Assembly: GCA_964478025.1 (NCBI GenBank)
Contig: CAYZGK010000018.1
Coordinates: forward strand, 1-31,807
Direction of reading: 5' to 3'
From: UBA3700 sp964478025
GTDB taxonomy: Bacteria > Bacillota > Clostridia > Christensenellales > UBA3700
Length of the DNA: 31,807 bases
Part shown: positions 7,791 through 17,152 of the stretch, one piece after another
How positions within the stretch are numbered: the first letter of the stretch is position 1
Layout: every line of letters begins with the position of its first letter
Made by a program: the position numbers and the translations under genes
Notes under the pieces: generated by a model
What the model saw: only the letters and a program-made list of their open reading frames with translations
What the model was told of the DNA's origin: nothing
The model's database searches: none

Positions 7791-10700
7791 ATGAAAAAAA
7801 TAAGTAAATTTTTAATAATTACAACAATAGCTTTAATTATGTTAATGGTTTTTGTTGGATGTAAGAAAGATGAAACCATAACCTTAAAGGCTCCAGAAAA
7901 TATTGTTATAAATGGTAGTGTAATAAGTTGGGATGCAGTAGAAAATGCTACTGGATATGAAGTTGTAGTAGATAACAATACTGATAATGTTATAAGCACA
8001 GTAGATGCTATGTATACGGAAAACTTAACTGAACTTGGTAGCCATTCAATAATGGTTAGAGCTTTTTGTACTTTAAACGATGAAAAAATATATAGTGATT
8101 ATTCAACATTTACTTTTGATAAAAAAGAAAAATTAGCGATGAGTAGTGTTACTATAAATGGTAAAGTTGCTTCATGGGACGCAGTAGAAAATGCCTCAGG
8201 TTATTATGTTAAAGTTATAAATATTTCAAGTGAAGTTTTATATGAAGGAACAATTACAGAGACATCTTATTCTTTTGATGAATCATCTGTAGCTGCTGAT
8301 GAACAAAAATATTCAAAACCAGCTTTATATACAATTTATGTAACAGCAAAGGTTGCAGAAAATGAAACAAAATATTCTGATTCAAATTCTGCATTTGCTT
8401 ATTATTGTGTAACAACTCAAGTTGAAAAGACATCAATTACAGCAATTACTTCTACAAGTGTAAGATGGAAAGCAATGACAAATGCAACAGGATATACATT
8501 ATACCTATATTATGTAGGAGCAAATGGTGATGAACTAGTAGAGACATATGATTCTTCAACTAATTCATATGCATTATCTTACTTAGACTTTGAAACAAAA
8601 GGCGTTGGAACATATTATGTTTTAATTAAAGCTTTAGGTGATAAAGGTGATAATAAGGTTTATTTAGATAGTGATATAAGTGAAAGAGAAAAAGATTCTG
8701 AAACAGGTAAATACCTATATGATTTAAAAGTTATAGATAATGCTCCATCAGATTTAACAATGTCGGTAGATTCTAACAATAAAACATGGGTAGAGTTTAA
8801 ATTAGACTCTATTGATGATATTGAATATTGCACAATTTACTTAAAAGCTTATAACGCAGATGAATCTTCATCATTAACTACTATTGATAAAAAAATATCT
8901 TTAGGAAGTGGAACTTTTGATTGCACTCAAACAACAGATACAACAGTTGATACATCTAAAAAATATTATGAAATTTCTAATGCTGACACTCAGTATAGAG
9001 AAGCTAGAAATTATACAAAGATTGACCCAACTGTTAGTTCATACAATGCAGCTATTGATTACTATAGAATGGTAGGGGATACATCTTCTCATAGTTACGA
9101 ATTATTAGTTGAAGATAATTATTATAAAGTTGATAATTTAACAATAAATCTAGAGCCTAATGATAAGTACTATATGAAAGATTCAAATGGTGTATATTCA
9201 CTATATGAAGTTATGGATAGTAAGACAGCTTATGCTGATTTAGATGATACAACAACTTACTATACATTAAATGATTCAAATGAGTATGTATCAATAGGAA
9301 CAAAGAGTGAGATTACCGAAGGAACATATGATAAATATTATTATCAAGTAGTATTTGCTTTAATTGGAAGCGATTACTACTATAAATATAATGGTGAAGA
9401 ATTTGACAAGGCTGCAAATTATTATACAAGAAATAACGATTTAACAAGTTTTGAATCAGGTGTTACATACTATGAATTTAATAGTGTTACATACAAGTTA
9501 TGTATAGATGATTTGTTCTTTACAATTGATGAAAATGGAAACTATGAATATGTAAGATCAGATATGTCATATTATGGAAAGTTATTTACAATTTCAATGG
9601 ATATGACTGGTACATCTTATCAAATAATAGTTCCAGATGCTATAACTTGTAAAGATCAATATTTAAGTTATAAAAAGCCAAATTTAATTGATAGTTCTAT
9701 ATCTTATGCAACATCTTCTATTAAAGGTTATTTTGATAGTGAAGATGAGTACAATACATTTGTTAGTAAGTACAATGGTTATTTTGGTGTAGAGACTATT
9801 GGTGAACTTCAATATATTAATTATGAATCAGATAAGAATTATGTTCTTTTAACAGACTTAGATAACTTATCTTATAACTGGGTTTCAATTCCAGCATTTT
9901 CAGGAACATTAGATGGAAATAACCATACAATTAAAAATCTAGTTATAAAAGCTGATAAGAATGATGATGAAGCTGGATTTATAAAAACTAATAATGGAAT
10001 AATAAAAGATGTGTACTTTATAAATTCAACATTTAAAGATGATACAAACTCTATAAATGTAGGTCTTGTAGTATTTGCAAACGAAAGTACAGGTATAATT
10101 TCAAATGTTTATGTATCAGGAAATATTAAGGGAGCTTATATTGGAGCTGGACTTGCTTATGTTAACGAAGGAGAGATTTCTTATTCACAATCTGATGTAG
10201 ATATTGCTTCTAGATTATGTTCAGGCTTTGTACATCTAAATTATGGTAATATTAAATCTTCAAGCTCACTTGGAGATATTACAGCTGCAGATAACTATAT
10301 AAGTTTAGGCGATTATAATGAAACAATAGTTTTCCTATCTGAAAAGACTAACGAAACTTATGAGCATGCAAATGATGCTATTTATGTATATGAAAATTTA
10401 GAGTATAAGTATTTAGGCTTAGGCTCTGAAATTATAGCTAATAACGATTTATTATTAGATTCAGATAAAAAGTATGATGAATATTTCTGTGTTGAAAACT
10501 TTGATGTTTTAGGTGCTGGTTTTATATATAAAAATAGTGGAGAAATAACTTACAGTTATTCTCAAGGAAGTATATCTGCCGTAGCAATCTTAGGAGAAGC
10601 ACAAGCAGCAGGTTTTGTTGTTGATAACACTGGAACTATTGAAAGTTCATTTGCTGGTCCAAAATTCTCAAGTAATTCTAAGAACTTGCTTAAGGTAAGT

Positions 10701-11333
10701 GCTGAAAGTGATAAGACTAACTCAGAGGCAGCAGGTTTCGTTGTAAAAAATAGCGGTACGATATCATATTGTTATTCAACGCTTCAAGCCACAGCTCAGA
10801 ATATGTTTGGTGGTTTTGTAGCAAGCAATTTATCTGGAGCTACAATTGAAGGTTGTTATTCAACAGGTGGTATAGGAATACAAACATCAGGAACACAAGG
10901 TGCATTCTTAGCTAAAAATGAAGGTACTGTAACTAGTTGTTATTTCTATAATGCTTACACAACACAAACACAAAATAATAATGATTCATATGCAACTCGT
11001 GCAACAAGTGTGAGTGATTTAATAGAAAAAATAAATGCACTAAATAGTAATAAGTTTGCAACTATCTCTGATGTTGTAACACCAGCAGTTGTGGGAATAA
11101 TTTATGTAGAAGAATATGAAACATCAATTGGAACTGGTTCTTACATTAAGACAGTAGGTTCATATGCAACTGTTGTAGAAGGTAGTGTTGTTACATATTC
11201 TGATATAGTTTCAGATAGTGATAATTTTGATTATATAGTTATTGGAAGTGTATCTGTAAAGGGAACCGCACTTGTTATATATCAAAATAAAACAACAAAC
11301 GATAGAGTTGTAATTAAAGTTACAATAAAATAA
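7791..11333 (+). CDS. large mosaic surface lipoprotein: Fn3-like repeats, Tyr-rich repeats, GLUG repeats
   Basis: This is a secreted lipoprotein of about 1,180 residues. The start at 7791 (MKKISKF) follows GAGG at 7778-7781 and gives a clean signal peptide with lipobox FVGC (Cys24). Earlier in-frame starts would spoil the signal peptide. Regions in order: about 30-300, three or four fibronectin-III-like repeats, each with a W(D/K)A(V/M)xNA(S/T)GY core; about 383-573, a Tyr-rich stretch with many YY pairs; about 695-1056, GLUG-type beta-helix repeats (AGFIKTNNGIIKDVYF, AGFVVKNSGTISYCYS); and a short C-terminal domain. It probably displays a binding or adhesive surface outside the membrane; no catalytic motif is visible. 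It stands alone, ending at a hairpin. Confidence 0.85.
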   Translation: MKKISKFLIITTIALIMLMVFVGCKKDETITLKAPENIVINGSVISWDAVENATGYEVVVDNNTDNVISTVDAMYTENLTELGSHSIMVRAFCTLNDEKIYSDYSTFTFDKKEKLAMSSVTINGKVASWDAVENASGYYVKVINISSEVLYEGTITETSYSFDESSVAADEQKYSKPALYTIYVTAKVAENETKYSDSNSAFAYYCVTTQVEKTSITAITSTSVRWKAMTNATGYTLYLYYVGANGDELVETYDSSTNSYALSYLDFETKGVGTYYVLIKALGDKGDNKVYLDSDISEREKDSETGKYLYDLKVIDNAPSDLTMSVDSNNKTWVEFKLDSIDDIEYCTIYLKAYNADESSSLTTIDKKISLGSGTFDCTQTTDTTVDTSKKYYEISNADTQYREARNYTKIDPTVSSYNAAIDYYRMVGDTSSHSYELLVEDNYYKVDNLTINLEPNDKYYMKDSNGVYSLYEVMDSKTAYADLDDTTTYYTLNDSNEYVSIGTKSEITEGTYDKYYYQVVFALIGSDYYYKYNGEEFDKAANYYTRNNDLTSFESGVTYYEFNSVTYKLCIDDLFFTIDENGNYEYVRSDMSYYGKLFTISMDMTGTSYQIIVPDAITCKDQYLSYKKPNLIDSSISYATSSIKGYFDSEDEYNTFVSKYNGYFGVETIGELQYINYESDKNYVLLTDLDNLSYNWVSIPAFSGTLDGNNHTIKNLVIKADKNDDEAGFIKTNNGIIKDVYFINSTFKDDTNSINVGLVVFANESTGIISNVYVSGNIKGAYIGAGLAYVNEGEISYSQSDVDIASRLCSGFVHLNYGNIKSSSSLGDITAADNYISLGDYNETIVFLSEKTNETYEHANDAIYVYENLEYKYLGLGSEIIANNDLLLDSDKKYDEYFCVENFDVLGAGFIYKNSGEITYSYSQGSISAVAILGEAQAAGFVVDNTGTIESSFAGPKFSSNSKNLLKVSAESDKTNSEAAGFVVKNSGTISYCYSTLQATAQNMFGGFVASNLSGATIEGCYSTGGIGIQTSGTQGAFLAKNEGTVTSCYFYNAYTTQTQNNNDSYATRATSVSDLIEKINALNSNKFATISDVVTPAVVGIIYVEEYETSIGTGSYIKTVGSYATVVEGSVVTYSDIVSDSDNFDYIVIGSVSVKGTALVIYQNKTTNDRVVIKVTIK

Positions 11334-11340
11334 AAAATTC

Positions 11341-11361
11341 AAGGGTCCTTGAGACCCTTTT
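11341..11361 (+). terminator. intrinsic terminator after the lipoprotein gene
   Basis: AAGGGTC (11341-11347) pairs with GACCCTT (11353-11359) across a five-base loop, followed by a short run of T. The U-tract is only four bases, so termination may be partial and the HAD gene right after it may be read by leakage. Confidence 0.6.
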
Positions 11362-11366
11362 ATAGT

Positions 11367-12062
11367 ATGAAAAGACTTACATTATTTTTAGACGCTGACG
11401 ATACTTTATTTGACTTTGACGCTGCAGAAACAGCTGCAGTTTCTTTGCTTTTTAAAGATTATGATTTTCTAAAGTATAAAGGCATTGTGCCACTATATAA
11501 GGAGAATAATTTAAAATGCTGGAAAGCACTAGAAAGAGGAGAAATAACAAGACCTCAAGTTGCCAAATTAAGGTTTAAATGGACCTTTGATAACTACAAT
11601 ATTAAGTTTAGTGATTATGATACATTAAATCAGCAATATTGGGTTTATTTAGGCCAGCAAACAATAACGCTAAAAGGTGCTGAAGACTTTCTAAAGAAAA
11701 TATATAAGGATAACGATTTATATATAGTTACAAACGGAACTACGCATGTTCAAAACAATAGATTTAAATTATCTGGGTTAGATAAATATTTTATAAAAAG
11801 ATTTATATCTGAGCAAATTGGTTTTCAAAAGCCATCAAAGGAATTTTTTGATCATGTTGAAAAGGAACTAAATGGAATAGATAGAGAAAATGCATATATA
11901 ATTGGAGATTCTCTAACTAGTGATATGAAAGCTGGAGTAAATGCAAATATAAAGACTATATGGTTTAATATAAAGAAAGATGAGATAGGAGATAGTAAGG
12001 TGGATTTTGAAGTTCACAGCTATGACGAACTATACAATTTAATAGAAAATTTAAGAAAATAA
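11367..12062 (+). CDS. HAD-family nucleotidase, YjjG/YfnB type
   Basis: This 231-residue haloacid dehalogenase-like phosphatase has all four motifs: I, LDADDTLFDFD near residue 8 with both Asp; II, IVTNGT near 125; III, the Lys in QKPSKEFF near 155; and IV, IIGDSLTSDMKAG near 180. DxDDTLFDF plus this overall length fits the YjjG/YfnB group, which dephosphorylates pyrimidine nucleoside monophosphates, including damaged ones. I chose ATG at 11367; a longer frame from TTG 11349 would begin inside the terminator loop. There is no strong ribosome binding site for either start. The alcohol dehydrogenase gene follows after one base. Confidence 0.85.
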   Translation: MKRLTLFLDADDTLFDFDAAETAAVSLLFKDYDFLKYKGIVPLYKENNLKCWKALERGEITRPQVAKLRFKWTFDNYNIKFSDYDTLNQQYWVYLGQQTITLKGAEDFLKKIYKDNDLYIVTNGTTHVQNNRFKLSGLDKYFIKRFISEQIGFQKPSKEFFDHVEKELNGIDRENAYIIGDSLTSDMKAGVNANIKTIWFNIKKDEIGDSKVDFEVHSYDELYNLIENLRK

Positions 12063-12063
12063 T

Positions 12064-13245
12064 ATGGAAAATTTTAGTTATTATGCTCCAACAAAAGTAA
12101 TATTTGGAAAGGGCTCTTTAGAAAAGCTTGCAGATGAGTGTTTAAACATAAACGCAAAAAAGATTTTTATTGTATATGGCTCTAAAAGAATTGAAGAAAA
12201 TGGACTTTTAGAAGATGTTAAAGAAAAATTAGAAAATGCTCAAATTGAATATTTTTTATTTGGTGGAGTTAAGGCAAATCCAAGCTTAGAGTATGCACTT
12301 GTTGGTATAGATAAAGCAAAAAGTTTTTGTCCAGATTTAATACTAGCAATAGGTGGTGGCTCTGTTATAGATACAGCAAAAGCAATCTCTGTTGGCGCTA
12401 TAAATGATATAGATATATGGGATGCTTGGTGTGGCAAAGTAAAGTTTAATAAAACAGTCCCAGTTTCATGTATATTAACAATTCCTGCCGCAGGCTCGGA
12501 GATGAGTAATAGTGCAGTACTTACTAATGAAAAATTAAAATCAAAAAGAGGATTAAGTTCAGACCTTTATAGATGCAAATTTGCCATTATGGATCCAGTT
12601 TTTGCTATGACGTTGCCTAAAAAACAAATAGCTTGTGGCATTGTAGATACTATGCTTCATACAATAGAAAGATACTTCTATCCAAAGGAAAAACAACATA
12701 ACCATATGAGTGATGAAATAGCAGAGGGATTACTTAGAAATGTTATTAAATATGGCAAGATATTATATAGTGATCAAACTGATTATGAGGCTATGAGTGA
12801 GATAATGTGGGCAAGCTCACTTTCTCATAATGATATAACAGGACTTGGTGGTGGAAAGGATTTTTCAGTTCATCAATTAGGACATGAAATATCTGCTATG
12901 TTCGATATAACACATGGTGAATCGCTAAGTGCAATATGGGCTTCATGGTGTAGATACGTATTTAGAGATGATATAGATAGATTTGCAAAGTTTGCAAAAA
13001 ATGTATGGGGAAGTAAGTTTGAAGGAATTGAAGCAGCGATAGATGGAATAAATAAAACAGAAGCTTATTTTAAATCTTTAAATATGCCAATTTCTATAGG
13101 TGAACTTTCTTGTGGAAAATTAGATGAAAAAATAATAGATGAACTTGCTTTAAAATGTACAAGGAATGAAACAAGGAAAATAGGCGTTTTTAAACCACTT
13201 GATCTTAAAATGGTAAAAGAAGTATATAATTTGGCAAATTTTTAG
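12064..13245 (+). CDS. iron-containing (group III) alcohol dehydrogenase, BdhA/YqhD-like
   Basis: This 393-residue cytosolic NAD(P)H-dependent oxidoreductase interconverts alcohols and aldehydes. The N-terminus YYAPTKVIFGKGSLEKL and the nucleotide-binding AIGGGSVIDTAKAI (near residue 98) are family hallmarks. Metal ligands are visible as D195 and H199 (DTMLH), H270 (HQLGH) and H284 (DITHGE); the 14-residue spacing of the last two is as in FucO. It resembles the clostridial butanol dehydrogenase/YqhD group, though substrate and coenzyme preference remain inferred. It starts one base after the HAD gene stop, so both are probably co-transcribed, without an obvious shared pathway. Confidence 0.93.
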   Translation: MENFSYYAPTKVIFGKGSLEKLADECLNINAKKIFIVYGSKRIEENGLLEDVKEKLENAQIEYFLFGGVKANPSLEYALVGIDKAKSFCPDLILAIGGGSVIDTAKAISVGAINDIDIWDAWCGKVKFNKTVPVSCILTIPAAGSEMSNSAVLTNEKLKSKRGLSSDLYRCKFAIMDPVFAMTLPKKQIACGIVDTMLHTIERYFYPKEKQHNHMSDEIAEGLLRNVIKYGKILYSDQTDYEAMSEIMWASSLSHNDITGLGGGKDFSVHQLGHEISAMFDITHGESLSAIWASWCRYVFRDDIDRFAKFAKNVWGSKFEGIEAAIDGINKTEAYFKSLNMPISIGELSCGKLDEKIIDELALKCTRNETRKIGVFKPLDLKMVKEVYNLANF

Positions 13246-13255
13246 CCATTTTTTT
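13232..13255 (+). terminator. weak terminator overlapping the end of the dehydrogenase gene
   Basis: TGGC (13232-13235) can pair with GCCA (13245-13248) across an AT-rich loop, followed by seven T. The stem is short, so this is a tentative call. Confidence 0.4.
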
Positions 13256-13257
13256 CC

Positions 13258-13287
13258 TTGTGTTTATTTACGCGCGAGTGGTATAAT
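13258..13287 (+). promoter_or_regulatory. promoter of the GtrA-YegP fusion gene, with GC-rich spacer
   Basis: TATAAT at 13282-13287 is preceded by TGG (extended -10). TTGTGT at 13258-13263 lies 18 bp upstream as a weak -35. The spacer holds the GC-rich alternating tract TACGCGCG. AGGAGG at 13334-13339 precedes the ATG. Confidence 0.6.
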
Positions 13288-13342
13288 TTTAACTACAAAA
13301 AAAATATTAACTATTCTATCTTAATTAGAAACAGGAGGAAAC

Positions 13343-15229
13343 ATGGCAGAAAAGAAGAAAAGTACATTCTTACAATTTGTTTTATTCATTGTAATGAGTT
13401 TAGCAGCATTTGTTGTACAAATTGTTTTAGTACAATTTTTACCAAAATTATTGGTTTTATGTGGTGTAAGTGAAAGCTCTACATTTACAGCATGGATCTT
13501 TGGTCAATACACAGTTCCAGCATTTGTAGGTTTTGCTGTAGGTAACGTAGCAGCTAAGGTAATTTCTTACATTTTAAATAGAAAGAAAACTTTTGGCGCA
13601 GTAAATAATTTAGCATTCTCAATGACAGTATATGTTATTATGTGCGTTGTGTTAATTATTGCTGAAACATTAGTAGGTGAACCTTTAGCAAAAGCTTATG
13701 CTAATTTATTCAAAAATGTTCCTGCTCTTGTTGAATGGTCTTCAACATTATCTATGATTACATATTCTATTGCAGATTTCTTAATCGTATTTATTATGGA
13801 AAAATTTGTTATCATGAACGATAACTTATTTAAGTCAAAGAAAAAAGTTGAAGAAGAAGATAACGAGGCTCCTGTTGAAGAAGCTCCAGCTGATGAAGTT
13901 GAAGAGTCTGCTCAAGAAGCCGATGTAGTTGACGAAGTAGAAGCTGAAGAAACAGAGGAAGTTGATGAAGAAGCTCAAGAAGAAACAACTGAAACTGAAG
14001 TTGAAGCTCCTGTAGAAGAAGCTAAGGAAGAGGAAGAAGTCGCTGAGGAAGCACAAGAGGACGAAACTGAAGTTAATGAAGAGACTCCAGTTGAAGAAAC
14101 TAAGGCAGAGGAAGTTGAAGCTGAAGTTGATGAAGTTGAAGAAACTAAAGAAGAGACTCCTGTAGAAGAATCAGTAGAAGAAGCTCAAGAAGAAGTTGTA
14201 GAAGAAACAACTGAAACTGAAGCTGAAGCTCCTGTAGAAGAAGTTAAAGAAGAGGAAAAAGAAGAAGAGGCTCATGTTGAAGCTGAAGCTGTAGAGGTTC
14301 CTGAAAAGAAAGAAGAAGCTAAAGAAGAAGTAGCAGAAGAACCAGTAGTTGAAGTTGCTCCTGAATCAAAAGTAGAGGAAACTAAAGCTGAGGAAGTTAA
14401 AGAAGAAAAGAAAGAAGAAGTAGCAGAAGTTAAAGAGACAAAGACTCCTAAACAAAAGGCTATGGGTACTATTGAATTTGACTTAAGAGTTGATGGATAT
14501 CACTTCTCAATTTATGCAAATAATAAACAATTAATGTTTGAATCTCAAGGATTTGCTTCAGAAGATTCAGTAAAGAGCGGTTTTGAAACATTCAAAAATA
14601 CAATCTTAGATCCAAAAGTATTTGCATCAGTTTATCAAGATAAGAAAGGCTTATGGAGATTCATTATTGCAAAGAGATATGTTGGTGAATGTTATAAGAC
14701 AAGACCACAAGCTGAAAAGGCTATTGAGTCAGTTAAGAAATTTACTAAACTTGGTGCTGTTGTTGATTATGAATTTGATCAAGAAAAAGAAGATGAGTAC
14801 AAGGCTGCTAAGAAGAAGTTTAATAGAGGCACAGGTGTTGATTGGGATACAGTATTAAAAGTTGGTAAGACTTCTGGTAAGTTCACAATTACTGGACGTG
14901 AAGATAGAGGATTCTTCTTTGCTCTATATGCTAACAATGGACAATTACTATATGGTAGCCGTTACTATGCTTCAGAAGATACATGTTCAGATGCTATTGT
15001 AACATTTAAGAAAGCTGCATATTTAAATAACTTCTTTATTGATAAAGATAAGTTCGATAACTATAGATTTGTTTTAAGAGGCGCTAATGCTGGTATTACA
15101 TATCTAGGTGAAAGTTATAGAACAAAAGATGCTGCACAAAGTGCTGCAGAATCTGTAAGAAAGTTTGCACTTTCTGCTAAGATTATTCCATATGCTCCAG
15201 AAGTAGAGGAAAAAGAAGATAAAGAATAG
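13343..15229 (+). CDS. GtrA-like membrane protein fused to Glu-rich linker and two YegP/DUF1508 domains
   Basis: This is a 628-residue three-part protein. Residues about 8-155 hold four membrane segments and the GtrA-type pattern VAAKVISYILNRKKTF after the second; GtrA proteins are small membrane proteins linked to polyprenyl-linked sugar transfer. Residues about 167-372 are an extremely acidic, low-complexity linker of EEAPVEE, EETKAEE and similar units. Residues about 376-467 and 510-612 are two copies of a YegP/DUF1508-like domain (FSIYANNKQLMFESQGFASEDS, then KTRPQAEKAIESVKKF). DUF1508 function is unknown. With AGGAGG before the ATG, its own promoter and a strong terminator, it is a single-gene unit. 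By membrane topology the tail is probably cytoplasmic. Confidence 0.8.
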   Translation: MAEKKKSTFLQFVLFIVMSLAAFVVQIVLVQFLPKLLVLCGVSESSTFTAWIFGQYTVPAFVGFAVGNVAAKVISYILNRKKTFGAVNNLAFSMTVYVIMCVVLIIAETLVGEPLAKAYANLFKNVPALVEWSSTLSMITYSIADFLIVFIMEKFVIMNDNLFKSKKKVEEEDNEAPVEEAPADEVEESAQEADVVDEVEAEETEEVDEEAQEETTETEVEAPVEEAKEEEEVAEEAQEDETEVNEETPVEETKAEEVEAEVDEVEETKEETPVEESVEEAQEEVVEETTETEAEAPVEEVKEEEKEEEAHVEAEAVEVPEKKEEAKEEVAEEPVVEVAPESKVEETKAEEVKEEKKEEVAEVKETKTPKQKAMGTIEFDLRVDGYHFSIYANNKQLMFESQGFASEDSVKSGFETFKNTILDPKVFASVYQDKKGLWRFIIAKRYVGECYKTRPQAEKAIESVKKFTKLGAVVDYEFDQEKEDEYKAAKKKFNRGTGVDWDTVLKVGKTSGKFTITGREDRGFFFALYANNGQLLYGSRYYASEDTCSDAIVTFKKAAYLNNFFIDKDKFDNYRFVLRGANAGITYLGESYRTKDAAQSAAESVRKFALSAKIIPYAPEVEEKEDKE

Positions 15230-15247
15230 TTCTAAATAAAATACAAG

Positions 15248-15275
15248 TGTCGGACTTAATTAGTCCGACATTTTT
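15248..15275 (+). terminator. strong intrinsic terminator
   Basis: TGTCGGACT (15248-15256) pairs perfectly with AGTCCGACA (15262-15270) across TAATT, followed by TTTTTG. It ends the GtrA-YegP fusion gene. Confidence 0.92.
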
Positions 15276-15299
15276 GTTTTCTAAGGATAAGTTATGTAT

Positions 15300-15347
15300 C
15301 GTGCGCGTGCGTATTTACTTGTTATATTTGCGTGTAAGTGTTATTAT
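15300..15347 (+). promoter_or_regulatory. promoter of proS with upstream GC-rich alternating tract
   Basis: TTGTTA (15319-15324) and TATTAT (15342-15347) are 17 bp apart, with TGT giving an extended -10. Just upstream, CGTGCGCGTGCGTAT (15300-15314) is a perfectly alternating purine-pyrimidine tract, very GC-rich for this genome. No T-box specifier structure is apparent in the short leader. Confidence 0.6.
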
Positions 15348-15375
15348 TAACAAAGATTAAAAGAGAGGTATAACT

Positions 15376-17097
15376 ATGTTATTAAGCAAATTATGTTGCG
15401 AAAGAACAAAAGAAGCTCCAAGTGATGCTTCTATTAAGAGTCACATTTTATTGGCAAGAGCTGGATATATTAAGCAAGTTGCAAATGGTATTTATTCAAT
15501 GACAATGCCATGCCAAAAAATGAGTCAAAGAATTCAAAAGATTATTAGAGAAGAAATGGATGCAGTTGATGGACAAGAAGTTCTATTCCCTGTAGTTATG
15601 CCGCGTGAATTATGGGAATCATCAGGAAGATACACAAGTATCGGAGCTGAAATGGTTAGATTTAAAGATAGAAAGAATGCAGATATGTTATTAGGTATGA
15701 CACATGAAGAAGCTGCTGTACATATGGCTAATCATACTATATCTAGTTACACACAATTACCATTTATGATTTATCAAATTCAAACTAAGTTTAGAGATGA
15801 AGCAAGAGCTAGAGGTGGATTAATTAGAGTTAGAGAGTTTACTATGAAAGATGCTTATTCATTCCATGCAACAAAGGAAGATTTGGAAGAATATTATATG
15901 AAAGTACATAAGGCTTATCAAAACATCTTTAGAAGAGTTGGAATGAAGAGATTTATCGATGTTAAGTCTGATACTGGAATGATGGGAGGCTCTGTAGCGC
16001 ACGAGTTTATGCTACTTACAGAAGTTGGTGAAGATTCTATTGTTTTATGTAATGATTGCGATTATAGAGCAAATATGGAAGTTGCAACAAGTGTTATAGA
16101 TAAACCTAACTTTGAAGATAAGCCATTAGAGATGATAGACACTGGAGAGGATCATACAATTGAAGATGTTTGTAAAAGATTAAATGTAAGTCCAAAGCAA
16201 ACAGGAAAAGCAGTTGTATATGCTGTAAGGGGTGACCAAGAACAAGTTGTTATAGCTTTTGTTAGAGGTGACTTAGAAGTAAATGAGGCAAAATTAAAGA
16301 AAGCTATACAAAAAGATATTGTTCCATATGATGGAGGAATATCTGATACTATTGCTTGTGGAAATATAGGACCAAAAGGATTAGATTCAAAGATAATAGT
16401 TGTTTTAGATAATTCATTAAAGGGGTTAAAGGACATCGTAGTTGGAGCAAATAAACCGGGTTATCACTACGTTGGTTTTAATGCTGAAAGAGATTTAGAA
16501 AATCCACAATTTGCAGATATCTCAAAGGTAAAAGAAGGAGATACATGTCCTTGTTGTGGTGGAAAATTAAGAATAGAAAATGGTATAGAGATAGGTAATA
16601 TTTTCCAACTAGGAACTAAATATACAAAATCTATGGGAATGACAGTAACCGGTGCTGATGGACAACCATTTAATCCAATTATGGGTTGTTATGGTATTGG
16701 TGTAGGTAGAGCTATAGCATCTATTGCGCAAGAATCAAATGATGAAAATGGTTTAATACTTCCTATGTCTGTTGCTCCATGGCAAGTTCATTTATGTGTA
16801 TTAAGACAAGATGATCCTGTTGTTGCTGAAAAAGCTAATAAATTATATAAAGATTTAGAAGCAAATAAGATTGATGTATTAATGGATGATAGAAATTGTG
16901 GAGCAGGAGTTAAGTTTAAAGATGCTGATTTAATGGGAATGCCTATAAGATTAGTATTATCTCCAAAGACATTAGAAAATAATGAAATTGAAGTAACAAT
17001 TCGTGCTACAAAAGAAAGTTTCAGAATACCATTTGATGGTGCTATTGAAAAGATTCAATCAATGATTGATGAAATGATGGAACCTTATAAAAAATAA
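15376..17097 (+). CDS. proS: prolyl-tRNA synthetase
   Basis: This 573-residue class II aminoacyl-tRNA synthetase charges tRNA-Pro. Its length fits the bacterial type with an inserted editing domain (about 225-385) that hydrolyses mischarged Ala-tRNA-Pro. Visible motifs are motif 2 (TKFRDEARARGGLIRVREF, near residue 137), motif 3 (GCYGIGVGRAIASIA, near 437) and the CPCC cysteine cluster near 391. The C-terminal anticodon-binding domain covers about 470-570. GAGAGG precedes the ATG. It stands alone with its own promoter and terminator. The identification is secure. Confidence 0.97.
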   Translation: MLLSKLCCERTKEAPSDASIKSHILLARAGYIKQVANGIYSMTMPCQKMSQRIQKIIREEMDAVDGQEVLFPVVMPRELWESSGRYTSIGAEMVRFKDRKNADMLLGMTHEEAAVHMANHTISSYTQLPFMIYQIQTKFRDEARARGGLIRVREFTMKDAYSFHATKEDLEEYYMKVHKAYQNIFRRVGMKRFIDVKSDTGMMGGSVAHEFMLLTEVGEDSIVLCNDCDYRANMEVATSVIDKPNFEDKPLEMIDTGEDHTIEDVCKRLNVSPKQTGKAVVYAVRGDQEQVVIAFVRGDLEVNEAKLKKAIQKDIVPYDGGISDTIACGNIGPKGLDSKIIVVLDNSLKGLKDIVVGANKPGYHYVGFNAERDLENPQFADISKVKEGDTCPCCGGKLRIENGIEIGNIFQLGTKYTKSMGMTVTGADGQPFNPIMGCYGIGVGRAIASIAQESNDENGLILPMSVAPWQVHLCVLRQDDPVVAEKANKLYKDLEANKIDVLMDDRNCGAGVKFKDADLMGMPIRLVLSPKTLENNEIEVTIRATKESFRIPFDGAIEKIQSMIDEMMEPYKK

Positions 17098-17119
17098 ATC
17101 AATGAATAAGAAAAAATTA

Positions 17120-17146
17120 GGACCTCAATAGAGGTCCATTTTTTTT
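17120..17146 (+). terminator. intrinsic terminator of proS (copy 1 of a duplicated terminator)
   Basis: GGACCTC (17120-17126) pairs with GAGGTCC (17131-17137) across AATA, followed by A and eight T. About 55 bases including this hairpin and the adjoining TTTATTGCTCACTT recur almost unchanged at 18686-18736. Confidence 0.93.
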
Positions 17147-17152
17147 ATAATT

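Noticed and set aside
13258..13473. Plus-strand small ORF before and inside the GtrA-YegP gene
   Set aside because: It starts upstream of the promoter -10 box and continues out of frame inside a clear gene.
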